From contig JABSSL010000091.1 of assembly GCA_013214355.1 (NCBI GenBank), forward strand, positions 1 through 64,000: 64,000 nt of DNA. The letters are read 5' to 3'. Origin of the DNA: Saprospiraceae bacterium. Lineage in GTDB: Bacteria > Bacteroidota > Bacteroidia > Chitinophagales > Saprospiraceae. This document shows positions 46,549 through 55,189 of this stretch, piece by piece (the stretch's first letter is position 1; every line of letters begins with the position of its first letter). The translations under genes were made by a program, and so were the position numbers. The notes beneath the pieces were generated by a model. The model saw only the letters and a list, made by a program, of their open reading frames with translations, did not search any database and had not been told where the DNA came from.

Positions 46549-46971
46549 ATGCTAACTAAACAAAAAGGAGTTATTGCTGAACAAGCAGTAGCTCTCGCTG
46601 CTCTAAATCGCGGCTACGGAGTATCAACTCCCATCGGAGACTACCTTCCTTACGATCTAATCCTAGATGTCGATGGCAATCTTTTCAAGCTACAAGTCAA
46701 AAGTGCTTGGTGGGACGAGAAAAAAGGAAATTATGTAGTGGATAATCGCAGAACACGCACCAATCGCCGAGAAATGCGACGTGCCAACTACACTGAGCAG
46801 AATTTCGATTATGCCGTCCTATACATTCCCGTTCTACACGTCTTCTATATCATGCCCTCCGCTGACTTTAATAGCTTTGGATCTGAAATTCATTTGGTTG
46901 AAAGCACAAAACGACAGCGCGCGCCTCGATCTGCTACATTTCGGGAGGCTTGGTATCTCCTTGAGAACTAG
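46549..46971 (+). CDS. PD-(D/E)XK homing endonuclease, I-Ssp6803I-like
   Basis: 140 residues from ATG 46549; the open frame runs back to a TTG at 46507 inside the terminator stem, which is an unlikely start. It has the PD-(D/E)XK restriction-fold signature in the form Glu11 (VIAEQAV), Asp36 (LPYDLILD), Gln49-x-Lys51 (LQVKSA), the arrangement I recall for I-Ssp6803I, the homing enzyme of the cyanobacterial tRNA-fMet group I intron, which is about 150 residues. It starts 65 bp after the 3' exon of a tRNA-fMet carrying such an intron, beyond the tRNA terminator, so it lies outside the intron. It should recognise intronless tRNA-fMet genes and start homing. The match is from memory of motifs and context, not a search. 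Confidence 0.85.
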   Translation: MLTKQKGVIAEQAVALAALNRGYGVSTPIGDYLPYDLILDVDGNLFKLQVKSAWWDEKKGNYVVDNRRTRTNRREMRRANYTEQNFDYAVLYIPVLHVFYIMPSADFNSFGSEIHLVESTKRQRAPRSATFREAWYLLEN

Positions 46972-47063
46972 CTCTTATTTCTTCCAAGCCTATAGCATTG
47001 ATACCCAACAAGGCCGATGTTGAAATTTCAAGTATTGTCCCTAGAAACCTAACCTGGAAGCTT

Positions 47064-47714
47064 CTAAGAAAGTACGTCCAATACTATATTATCTTCCCGG
47101 CATTCAAACTTCTCCATCATGGTGGCGGGATCTCCATTTGCTGGCCAAACGAATTGCTTTACCCTCAGCAGGAATAGCCGATTGGATACTACGCTGCGGT
47201 TATCGATCCAACGTTTGATCTTGTTCTGGAGAAAACTTGACTTTTGATAGAGATCAGATGGCTTGTCCTGGTTGAGTACTATAGTTGTAAAGACATATTC
47301 ATCTTCTCCTTCTTTATAAAGGATTGGATGGTCGGACTTATCGGTCGGACTATTGTAGAAAACTTCCTTGGTTTCGAAAGAAGCTAGGCGCTCTGAATTA
47401 TCCCAAGACCATAGCTCTGCCGTTAGATTGGCCCGAAATCCTTTACGGATTGGGATATCAAATTCTAGACCGATCGCTTCTGGAGTATCCTTTACAATAT
47501 TGAACTCTCCCAATAGTTCCTTGAAGGAAATCTGGTGTCTGATGGGGACAGTGCCGAGACTGTCTGATGGTAGGATTAAGCGATAATGCACCTGACCATA
47601 TAATGATATAACACCATCATAGGCCACCTTTTGGTCGCTGTACTGCTTAATGACATTTAAGAATGAATTTCTGGCGGTACCGAAAATCGGAATATTTCTC
47701 TGGATAGCTTTCAT
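47064..47714 (-). CDS. hypothetical protein co-transcribed with DyP peroxidase
   Basis: A 216-residue protein, not recognised. No signal peptide (MKAIQRNIPIFGTARNSFLNV). It is beta-rich with a polar surface, and contains a stretch (EAIGLEFDIPIRKGFRANLTAELWSWDNSERLASFETKEVFY) that looks like paired strands of a lipocalin- or jelly-roll-like fold. Its start lies 12 bp after the stop of the DyP peroxidase gene, so the two probably form an operon, and it may be a partner or cargo of that enzyme (inference). Confidence 0.65.
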   Translation of the reverse strand: MKAIQRNIPIFGTARNSFLNVIKQYSDQKVAYDGVISLYGQVHYRLILPSDSLGTVPIRHQISFKELLGEFNIVKDTPEAIGLEFDIPIRKGFRANLTAELWSWDNSERLASFETKEVFYNSPTDKSDHPILYKEGEDEYVFTTIVLNQDKPSDLYQKSSFLQNKIKRWIDNRSVVSNRLFLLRVKQFVWPANGDPATMMEKFECREDNIVLDVLS

Positions 47715-47726
47715 TGTGATGATGTT

Positions 47727-49226
47727 TTAAACATTTGACAAGTGCGTGAAAAAATGGATGCTGGGTGCATATAGATTGAGACCACCTTTTAGGCTAACAA
47801 ATCCGCCAAAACCCTGATAAGGCTCCTGTAGGCCATCGATTTGATGCTGGAATTCTTTACCGGATTGATAGAGATCTCCCAAGAGTGGATCGAGTTCTTC
47901 TTTCATGCACTGTCCCAGAATATGATGATATTTGCTGATACTGTTTTGAAAGGACATAAAGAGCATACCTACGGGTTCTTTTGGCTTCTCCAGTCTGGAT
48001 AGTTTACCATAGATGACTTTGCGTTGGCCGTATGTAATGCCTCTTCGGATAATCGGGTTGGGAGCAGCAAATGTTTTGGAGGAGCCATTGTCATCACCAT
48101 TTCGGGGATTGGATTTGCGGGAATGGGCAAAAACCGGACATTTGCCTTGGGCCGTATAATGAAAATCGTTCACGTCCTGACTTTCTGGGGAAGCGGCTGA
48201 ATCCAAAGACATGCCGTTTTTTCTCTTGCCAAAAACCATAGCTCCAGCTTCTTCTTCAGATATACCTAAGCTTTCGGATAAGTTTTGGATGGCTTGCTGG
48301 AATTTTTCCGTATGCTGTTCCAGTTTTCGGTACACCAGGAAGCTTCCATAGCTATTTGCGGTAAGAGCCCCTGGTTCTGGTACGACAAACTCCTGATAAT
48401 TGCACACGGGATTCCAGTTGCTCATGGATTTGGTACCATCAATGTACTTTTGATACTGCTTACTGGTAACGCAAGGATTGCTTAATCCATCTGGATAGCC
48501 AAAGTGTTCTACCACGCGACTAGACTTATTTTTGTCGCCGAAAGTTGCACGAAAAGTACGCCCTCTTTCACTTCCTTCAACCACCACTCCGGTTCTAGGA
48601 AAAATTTCATGGGCTAACTGATTGTTGAGCCTTGTCAAGGCATCTTCATCATCATGCCCCAACATCAGGACTGCATCGATCCGATTCGGAGCTTGATAGT
48701 TATTTTCGATCACTTCCTCTTTTATCTTCTTCAGGTCTTGTTGGTTTTCTTCGAGGTGAGCTACTATTTTTTCCCATTCCCCTGTTCCACGACCTAATTT
48801 CCTCATACCCTCTGCCGTTAGATAAAGGTTGCAAAAGAGGTTAGAAGTCTTTTGCTTATCGGTAGGAAGCGCGGTTTGATTTTGATAGGAGGTCAAATGG
48901 AACCCTTCTCGCTTCTCACTGTTTTGGGCCATGCTTTTCAGCATGCCGATCAAGGACTCCTTCTTTGCTGCACCGGTTTCAAAATGCAGGAGTAGAACCA
49001 GGAGATGGTCTTTCTTCCTGGAGGCGAATATATTGGCTTGTAAGTCCTTACCAAAATCCCGCAAGAAGCGGTCGTTTTCCAAAATTACTTGTTTTGGAGG
49101 AATGCTGGATAAGGGAGTTCCAATGGACGTATGGAATGAATTTAGGGCAGGTAGTCCCACCGGAATGCCTGCTCCAATTAAGCCAGTCCCCATCTTTTTG
49201 ATAAAATCTCTCCGTGATTTGGGCAT
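47727..49226 (-). CDS. DyP-type heme peroxidase, TAT-exported
   Basis: 499 residues. The N-terminus has a twin-arginine signal (KSRRDFIKKMGTG then a hydrophobic run), so export with heme already bound is likely. The family signature GxxDG is at 243-247 (HFGYPDGLSNP) with the catalytic Asp246, and the proximal heme His is His368 in CPVFAHSRKSNPRN. The next GITYGQRK segment with Arg is also conserved. DyP enzymes use hydrogen peroxide to oxidise dyes, lignin-like phenolics or porphyrins; this one has a longer central insertion than short bacterial DyPs. Natural substrate unknown. It is the first gene of a two-gene minus-strand operon. Confidence 0.9.
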   Translation of the reverse strand: MPKSRRDFIKKMGTGLIGAGIPVGLPALNSFHTSIGTPLSSIPPKQVILENDRFLRDFGKDLQANIFASRKKDHLLVLLLHFETGAAKKESLIGMLKSMAQNSEKREGFHLTSYQNQTALPTDKQKTSNLFCNLYLTAEGMRKLGRGTGEWEKIVAHLEENQQDLKKIKEEVIENNYQAPNRIDAVLMLGHDDEDALTRLNNQLAHEIFPRTGVVVEGSERGRTFRATFGDKNKSSRVVEHFGYPDGLSNPCVTSKQYQKYIDGTKSMSNWNPVCNYQEFVVPEPGALTANSYGSFLVYRKLEQHTEKFQQAIQNLSESLGISEEEAGAMVFGKRKNGMSLDSAASPESQDVNDFHYTAQGKCPVFAHSRKSNPRNGDDNGSSKTFAAPNPIIRRGITYGQRKVIYGKLSRLEKPKEPVGMLFMSFQNSISKYHHILGQCMKEELDPLLGDLYQSGKEFQHQIDGLQEPYQGFGGFVSLKGGLNLYAPSIHFFTHLSNV

Positions 49227-49935
49227 ATGCTTTTGTATTAGGTGTAGCTTAACAGAATGGTCTAAGTTGTGGTGTGTTTAGTACGCTTGGGTGAGATGAC
49301 TTCTAGGAAAAGGAGGAGATATTTATAGGGTTATTATATCCATAATCCTAGTCTTTGATTTAACGAGCTGAAATTATGAATATAAGTTTTTTTGTCATTT
49401 GTCATAATTAGCCCTTTTAGGCCAGATGGTATCAGCTTGAACACGAGTCTAATTACATCTATAATCACTACCAGCTTTCGAAATACCCCTTCTCTAAAAG
49501 CTTCATACCTTCGCTCTCTTGCTAGCTATCTCAGAAATATTCGAAGTTTATAAGTTTGAAACCCAACCCATACTTACTCTTTCCCTGTCTTTTTTAATAC
49601 ACGAATGATAGGACCAGTAATTTGAAGACTCTAACTAATATTTTCAATAAGTCTTCCCATAGCGATCAAAAGCTTTTTAGAACTGGAAATAGAGAAGGTC
49701 GCATTAAGATTAATGTGCGTATAATTGTGATTAGCATATAGGAAGCTGCTGGTGTCAGATAGATGCAGGCCAGCAGCTCTCTTCTTTTCGTATCTTTCCG
49801 TTGTAAGTAACGACCCAATATCCGAATCTCTTTCTTCTAAATATTGTTGAGCAAGAAAATCCTATATTTGAATAGGAAGTCTAACGCCCATTATGTATTC
49901 TTGCTTACCATACTTTCGCCTGTAATTTTAAGGAA
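49227..49935. other. 709-bp intergenic region with an orphan terminator
   Basis: No supported protein gene on either strand. It holds the promoter region for the minus-strand DyP operon on the left and the plus-strand nitrilase gene on the right, and an orphan plus-strand terminator at 49744-49790. Confidence 0.5.
49744..49790 (+). terminator. orphan Rho-independent terminator
   Basis: A perfect 9-bp stem (AGCTGCTGG 49744-49752, CCAGCAGCT 49770-49778) followed by CTCTTCTTTTCG. No gene upstream on this strand explains it. Confidence 0.6.
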
Positions 49936-50718
49936 ATGACCGTAAGAGAAGCAAATCCTGATACCGTTCGTGTAGCTGCTGCCCAGATCTTTTGCCTGGA
50001 TGGAGATAAGCCCGGTAACTTGGTGCGAATAGAGAATGCCATGAAAGAAGCCAGAAAAGCGGCGGTAGATATCATCTGCTTTCCGGAGATGGCTTTGATG
50101 GGCTGGGTGAATCCGGAAGCCCATCAGCAGTCTCATCCGATTCCTGGTGCAGATGTTGAAGCATTGGCCGCACTAGCCCGCAAATATCAAATGTACCTGG
50201 CGATTGGTGTGGGGGAAAAGGATGGAGAGGACTTGTATGATGCAGCTATTCTACTAAATCCAAGTGGCGAATTATTGGTGAAACATCGGAAGGTCAATAT
50301 TTTGACGGAACTCATGGAACCACCCTATACACCAGGAAAGGGAGTAGAAGTTGCGGAAACTGAGTTTGGGAGACTGGGACTGTTGATCTGCGCGGATTCT
50401 TTTGTTGATGAAGTGAAGCAAGGAATGGCGGACTTGAACCCCGACCTACTACTGATTCCTTACGGTTGGGCAAAAGAAGTGGAAGATTGGCCACAACACG
50501 GACTTGAATTAGAAAAAACAGTGACTGCCACAGCCAAGGCTATTGGCTGCCCAGTTGTTGGAACGGATCTAGTAGGAGAGATTAGCCAAGGTCCTTGGAA
50601 GGGTCGGGTCTATGGGGGACAAAGCTTGATCGTGGATGCTCAAGGGATCGTATTGAAGAAGGGTCTAGACCGTGATCGCGATCTCTTAATTGTAGATCTC
50701 TCTTTGAGCAAGAGCTAG
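49936..50718 (+). CDS. carbon-nitrogen hydrolase (nitrilase superfamily)
   Basis: A 260-residue cytoplasmic amidase-type enzyme. The catalytic triad is intact: Glu51 (FPEMAL), Lys119 (VKHRKVN) and Cys152 (LLICADSF). The GYLGRL-equivalent regions and the length fit the omega-amidase/N-carbamoyl-putrescine amidohydrolase branch, but substrate cannot be fixed. No signal peptide. It starts after a 709-bp intergenic region, and the M1 peptidase gene follows 49 bp on, so the two may be co-transcribed. Confidence 0.88.
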   Translation: MTVREANPDTVRVAAAQIFCLDGDKPGNLVRIENAMKEARKAAVDIICFPEMALMGWVNPEAHQQSHPIPGADVEALAALARKYQMYLAIGVGEKDGEDLYDAAILLNPSGELLVKHRKVNILTELMEPPYTPGKGVEVAETEFGRLGLLICADSFVDEVKQGMADLNPDLLLIPYGWAKEVEDWPQHGLELEKTVTATAKAIGCPVVGTDLVGEISQGPWKGRVYGGQSLIVDAQGIVLKKGLDRDRDLLIVDLSLSKS

Positions 50719-50767
50719 GAGAGCGTAATGGTATTGAATAAAAAACGCGAAAACCAAAATAGTAAAA

Positions 50768-52396
50768 ATGAACACTAAGTATCTGCTGCTTTTTTTCTTA
50801 AACCTGCCGATCCTACTTTCCGCCCAGACTACCTTCACCCGTCAAGATACCTTACGTGGCACCATCACCCCGGAACGAAGTTGGTGGGATCTGACCTACT
50901 ACCATTTGCAGGTAGAGGTTAACCCTAAGGATAGTACCTTGGAAGGCGTCAATACCTTGCAATTTATGGTACTGGAAAAGGGAAATCGTATGCAGATTGA
51001 TTTGCAACCCCCGATGAAAATTACGAAGGTTCTGTTCCAGGATCAGGAGATGAAGGTGACAAGGGATGAAAATGCTCATTTTGTCGATCTGCCCAATGAC
51101 TTAGCGCTTAAATCGATCCATGAATTGGATATATATTTTCAAGGGAGACCAAAAGTCAGTAGAAGACCACCTTGGGACGGTGGATTAACTTGGCGTAAAG
51201 ACCTAAATGGAAAGGATATTGTGACTACCACCTGTCAGGGGGACGGTGCTTCCCTGTGGTGGCCCTGTAAGGATCATATGTATGATGAAGTCGACAGTAT
51301 GCTCATTAGTGTAAAAGTGCCCGAAGGATTAATGGACGTATCCAATGGCCGACTGCGGGGGGTAGATGAACACGAGGACGGCAGTAAAACTTTTCACTGG
51401 TTTGTCTCTAATTCGATTAGTAATTATGTGATTAATCTGAATGTTTCGGACTATGTGCAATTTGCTGAACAATACGATGGAGCCGAAGGTGCCTTAGATT
51501 GCGACTACTATGTGCTTCCTTACAATTTGGAAGCGGCGAAGAAGCAATTTCAAGATGTACCGCGAATGTTGGAAGCTTTCGAGCATTGGTTTGGGCCGTA
51601 TCCATTCTATGAAGACGGCTTCAAGTTGGTTGAAGTTCCCTATCCAGGAATGGAACATCAGAGCTCTGTAACCTACGGCAATGGTTTTGCCAATGGCTAT
51701 GGTGGGAGAGATGTTAGTGGTACGGGTTGGGGCTTAAAATTCGACTTTATTATCATTCACGAGGCAGGGCATGAATGGTTTGCCAATAGCATCACCTATC
51801 GCGATATCGCAGATATGTGGATTCATGAAAGCTTTACGGCCTATTCCGAGAATCTTTTTTTGGATTTTCATTATGGAAAAGAAGCTAGTTCGGAATATGT
51901 GATTGGTACACGAAAAAATATCCGAAATGACAGACCCATCATTGGCTCGTATGGAGTGAATCATAAGGGTTCTGGAGATATGTATAGTAAAGGGGCAAAT
52001 ATGCTACATACCCTCCGGCAATGGGTGAATAATGATGGCCAATGGAGGCAAGCGCTTCGAGGGCTGAATAAGACCTTCTATCACCAAACCGTCACAACGC
52101 AACAGATTGAGGAATACCTAGCGGAAAAACTAGGGTTAAATCTCCAAGTGTTTTTCGATCAATACCTCAGAACGACCGATATCCCGATCCTGGAATACCA
52201 AGTAGAAAAAAATAAGTTGAAGTATCGCTGGTCGAACTGCCTGGACGATTTCGCCATGCCGGTGCGACTTAAGATTGGGGACAAATACAAGTGGATGATG
52301 CCGACTACAAAGTGGACCACTCATCTATTGGATGGGGATGAGGGGGATTCAATCCTGCTGGATGCAGATTTCTACGTGGAAGCCAAAAGACTATAG
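50768..52396 (+). CDS. M1-family metallopeptidase (aminopeptidase N-like), exported
   Basis: A 542-residue peptidase with a signal peptide (MNTKYLLLFFLNLPILLSAQ). The M1 catalytic core shows HEAGHEWF (zinc His331 and His335, general base Glu332), the third ligand Glu354 in IHESFTAYSE, and PGMEHQSS in the place of the GAMEN exopeptidase motif, where Met-Glu is kept. A conserved Tyr that stabilises the transition state is probably in YSKGANML. The usual helical C-terminal domain is short, so it belongs to the compact bacterial M1 branch, which cleaves N-terminal residues from peptides in the periplasm or medium. Confidence 0.9.
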   Translation: MNTKYLLLFFLNLPILLSAQTTFTRQDTLRGTITPERSWWDLTYYHLQVEVNPKDSTLEGVNTLQFMVLEKGNRMQIDLQPPMKITKVLFQDQEMKVTRDENAHFVDLPNDLALKSIHELDIYFQGRPKVSRRPPWDGGLTWRKDLNGKDIVTTTCQGDGASLWWPCKDHMYDEVDSMLISVKVPEGLMDVSNGRLRGVDEHEDGSKTFHWFVSNSISNYVINLNVSDYVQFAEQYDGAEGALDCDYYVLPYNLEAAKKQFQDVPRMLEAFEHWFGPYPFYEDGFKLVEVPYPGMEHQSSVTYGNGFANGYGGRDVSGTGWGLKFDFIIIHEAGHEWFANSITYRDIADMWIHESFTAYSENLFLDFHYGKEASSEYVIGTRKNIRNDRPIIGSYGVNHKGSGDMYSKGANMLHTLRQWVNNDGQWRQALRGLNKTFYHQTVTTQQIEEYLAEKLGLNLQVFFDQYLRTTDIPILEYQVEKNKLKYRWSNCLDDFAMPVRLKIGDKYKWMMPTTKWTTHLLDGDEGDSILLDADFYVEAKRL

Positions 52397-52566
52397 CTAT
52401 GAAATTATAGCCTCTTGCCATCTAGAATTGGCAGAACACAAAATTACTTTTACAATAATGATGGTAATTTCAAGGATACCCGTTATTTTCAGCCCAAGTA
52501 AGAAGGGCTGCAGGAAGCTTCTGAAGCTCTTGTAATAAGACAGGACCTAATAGAAAATAGAGAAAG

Positions 52567-53619
52567 ATGAATCAAGTTGAAGCAAACGCCCATGCGATTA
52601 TCATGGCATTTCCAGACTTTTACACCTGCCCCGATGGAGGTTGGCATATCTGGGTGTGCGATAAACTGGGTATACTCAAACAAGGGCTCGTCCCTGGTGG
52701 TCATGCCGCAATGGCCATTATCCACAAAGAAACTGGAGATATAGAATATGCAGACTTAGGGCGTTATACGGCCCCTAAGGGCTTGGCGCGCTTGAGAACC
52801 AAGAATACGGATCCGGACGTTACAATTACCATAAAAGGGAAATTTGATGCGGAAGGTAATTTGACCAATCAGGAAGAGATTATCCGCTACTTCGATAGCA
52901 ATAGAGATATCGTACAGTCTATCGGAGCTATGTATGCTTCTTTCAATTCTACCATCAATTATGAGCAAGTAATGGAGTATATCCATATGATGGAACGAAA
53001 GGGGAGTGTGGTCTATAACGCTTTTGGCAGAGACCATACTAACTGTGCCCGCTTCGTTCGATCTGCGCTCTTAGCGGGGAATGTTAATGCCAAAACGCAA
53101 CGCCGATTAAGATTTACACCGGAACCGACGCCCTGCCCACTAGGGAGTGTTCTATACGGAGCTAGTACGGGCGAAGTGCATAGAATTTGGAATGGGGATA
53201 TGCGCCCGGAAAAGCGCAATTTGGTGCAATTGATGATTAAATACTTTTTCACTAATTCTCCAAATGAACACAATATTAAGTTCACTTCGGCCAATGGAGC
53301 TTTTGATAGGCCAGCGGAAGGCTTGTCAGATTACCCAGCTGCACAATGGCTTGGTGGGTTGACCAAGGGGGCTTGGTTTGTAGTGGAAAAGCCGGATGGA
53401 CTGAACGAAGCGCGCGAGTTTCGCATCCGCAAGATTACAGCGAAAAAGAAGCAAATCTTTGACTTTGTTTTTCGAGTAACAGATGACAGTTTTGATATCA
53501 ACGAGCCTTTTGAGGTAACCTATGATTGCACGGCCTTGTTCTGTACGCTAATGCAGAATGGCAAAAAATATATTTTCGAGTACGAGCGTCCTTTTAAAGA
53601 GGTAGCCGTGGTTGAGTAA
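52567..53619 (+). CDS. DUF6695-like protein of unknown function
   Basis: A 350-residue soluble protein. The pattern AFPDFYTCPDGGW...PGGHAAMAIIHKETGDIEYADLGRYTAPKGLARLRTKNTDPD, then INYEQVMEYIHMMERKGSVVYNAFGRDHTNCARFVRSALLAG, matches my recollection of DUF6695 in Flavobacteriia. The GHAAM His, the DLGRY block and the NCARF Cys/Arg are reminiscent of an NlpC/P60-like or transglutaminase-like catalytic set, with Cys in the second half and His in the first, possibly circularly permuted; this is inference. A beta-rich C-terminal domain follows. Terminator hairpin downstream. Confidence 0.65.
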   Translation: MNQVEANAHAIIMAFPDFYTCPDGGWHIWVCDKLGILKQGLVPGGHAAMAIIHKETGDIEYADLGRYTAPKGLARLRTKNTDPDVTITIKGKFDAEGNLTNQEEIIRYFDSNRDIVQSIGAMYASFNSTINYEQVMEYIHMMERKGSVVYNAFGRDHTNCARFVRSALLAGNVNAKTQRRLRFTPEPTPCPLGSVLYGASTGEVHRIWNGDMRPEKRNLVQLMIKYFFTNSPNEHNIKFTSANGAFDRPAEGLSDYPAAQWLGGLTKGAWFVVEKPDGLNEAREFRIRKITAKKKQIFDFVFRVTDDSFDINEPFEVTYDCTALFCTLMQNGKKYIFEYERPFKEVAVVE

Positions 53620-53981
53620 AATCTAGGGGTGCAGGTACATCAGTGTTAGTCTGAAATATCTGCACCTCTTTGGAACTATTCTCTCCTGAAGATGGTTGGA
53701 CAGGCAAATTACCAACTCATCATGCAATTTTTAATCATTTCTAATCATACAGTAAGCTGGAAGTAGTCCTTCCCGAACTGTAATTGCCTTGGATAGCTCG
53801 CTATCCGATCCCTTGGCGTAGATACCCTACGCTGATTCATCTATTGTATTTTTCCACTTGCTTTGGAGGCAACTTGAGTATTTAAATGCTTAAGTCCTTG
53901 CCACTCATTCTATTAGTCCTCGCTGGTTGAAGAGTAAGCTCAAGCATTCCAAAGCATTGGGTAACCATTTAAAGATTAGAA
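53620..53981. other. 362-bp intergenic region with tandem hairpins
   Basis: No protein gene seen. It contains a terminator hairpin at 53628-53666 (GGTGCAG/CTGCACC) after the DUF6695 gene, and two adjacent small hairpins at 53791-53806 and 53816-53832 (see findings). Confidence 0.5.
53628..53672 (+). terminator. terminator-like hairpin
   Basis: GGTGCAG at 53628-53634 pairs with CTGCACC at 53660-53666; the internal arms (TACATCAG / CTGAAATAT) pair partly, and the tail is CTCTTTGG. Confidence 0.5.
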
Positions 53982-54749
53982 ATGAAACCGAAATTGTGTT
54001 ATACGATCTGGTTTAGCCAGAGAAATGGAAGTAGTCTGTTTTGTGAAGGCCTAAAATCTACCGGCCTAGCAGGTAAGCCAGAAGAATACTTTAATTTTCA
54101 GGACCCTGAAAATTTACTATTCCATTACAAGGTCAATGATTACGAATCTTTTCGCAAGGAACTTTGGAGACAAGGATCTACTCCTAACGGAATATTTGGC
54201 GTGAAGGTCAACGCTCCCAGGCGAGAAGATGATCCTTTGCTGGAGCAACTGCGGAAAGTACCCGGTTTGAAAGATCCTGCTACTGCAAACCACTTCGATA
54301 TATGGCAAAATGTCATGCCAAATCAAAAGCACATCTTTTTGACTCGTAGAAATAAGATTCAGCAAGCGGTGAGCTGGTGGAAAGCCATCGTTAGTAAAAC
54401 TTGGCACTGGCCACAAGGCGTGGATCGAAATTATCGTCCGGCAGATATTCGAGAACGTTATGACTTTGCGGCGATCCGCCATCTCTTGTTGGAAACTAGC
54501 CTGCGAGAAGCAAAAATTCAGGATATGTTAAATCAGGCTGGGGCCACGGCCTTGACGATCGTTTACGAAGATTTTATACAGTCCTACGAAGAAACGATAC
54601 GAACAGCAGTTAAGTACCTGGGGGTAGAAACGGAGGACTTCCCGGTAGCAGCGCCCTATTATCAGCAACTAGCGGATGACTTATCCGATGAATGGACGGA
54701 GCGATTTCGAAAGGAATTGCAGCAAGACTGGAAGGTAGTCATCTGGTAA
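53982..54749 (+). CDS. Stf0-family sulfotransferase
   Basis: A 255-residue cytoplasmic enzyme that should transfer sulfate from PAPS to a hydroxyl group. The 5'-phosphosulfate-binding loop is near the N-terminus (SQRNGSSLFCEGL), and LTRRNKIQQAVSWWKA fits the 3'-phosphate-binding element. EYF and WP-containing segments follow the trehalose sulfotransferase Stf0 pattern. Substrate is unknown; trehalose in mycobacterial Stf0, but in a marine Bacteroidota perhaps a lipid or glycan. It stands alone with a strong terminator after it. Confidence 0.85.
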   Translation: MKPKLCYTIWFSQRNGSSLFCEGLKSTGLAGKPEEYFNFQDPENLLFHYKVNDYESFRKELWRQGSTPNGIFGVKVNAPRREDDPLLEQLRKVPGLKDPATANHFDIWQNVMPNQKHIFLTRRNKIQQAVSWWKAIVSKTWHWPQGVDRNYRPADIRERYDFAAIRHLLLETSLREAKIQDMLNQAGATALTIVYEDFIQSYEETIRTAVKYLGVETEDFPVAAPYYQQLADDLSDEWTERFRKELQQDWKVVIW

Positions 54750-54777
54750 TTTGATACCGTAATTTGTTAATTGACGA

Positions 54778-54816
54778 AGGCGTGATGGGAATATTCTAGT
54801 CACGCCTGTCCTTTTG
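54778..54816 (+). terminator. Rho-independent terminator
   Basis: Perfect 8-bp stem AGGCGTGA (54778-54785) with TCACGCCT (54800-54807), then GTCCTTTT. Confidence 0.75.
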
Positions 54817-54891
54817 CCAGAAAGATGATACCTTCAGTCTATGAAAAATATCCCAGTCAGAGAGGATATCTATTAATTGAAAAATAACAGT

Positions 54892-55104
54892 ATGCTAGCA
54901 GACGGCAGAAATAGAAAGGACATAGCCATTGGACAAAAAGTAAAGGTGGTTCAGAAACATCACCAAAGAACAGGGGTGCTTACTACCGGAATTGTGGCTA
55001 GGATTTTAACCAATTCTCGAACTCATCCGCATGGTATTAAGGTGCGCTTAGAAAGTGGAATTGTTGGAAGGGTAAAGGAGATTTTGACAGAAGAGGAGGG
55101 ATAG
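54892..55104 (+). CDS. YwbE family protein
   Basis: A 70-residue protein from ATG 54892 (a TTG at 54877 lies in the same frame and would add five codons). The body DIAIGQKVKVVQKHHQRTGVLTTGIVARILTNSRTHPHGIKVRLESGIVGRVKEI matches the YwbE (DUF2196) family, a small beta-barrel of unknown function found across bacteria; the run TGxVxxILTxSxxHPHGIKVRLxxGxVGRV is its hallmark. Length is normal. It precedes the Ada gene by 85 bp. Confidence 0.88.
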   Translation: MLADGRNRKDIAIGQKVKVVQKHHQRTGVLTTGIVARILTNSRTHPHGIKVRLESGIVGRVKEILTEEEG

Positions 55105-55189
55105 AGAGGTAGACTGAAAAAATCCATGTTCAGTTTTCGGTGGCGATACTACCTAAAGCCAAGTAATTTTCCGGCAAAAAAATAATGAT

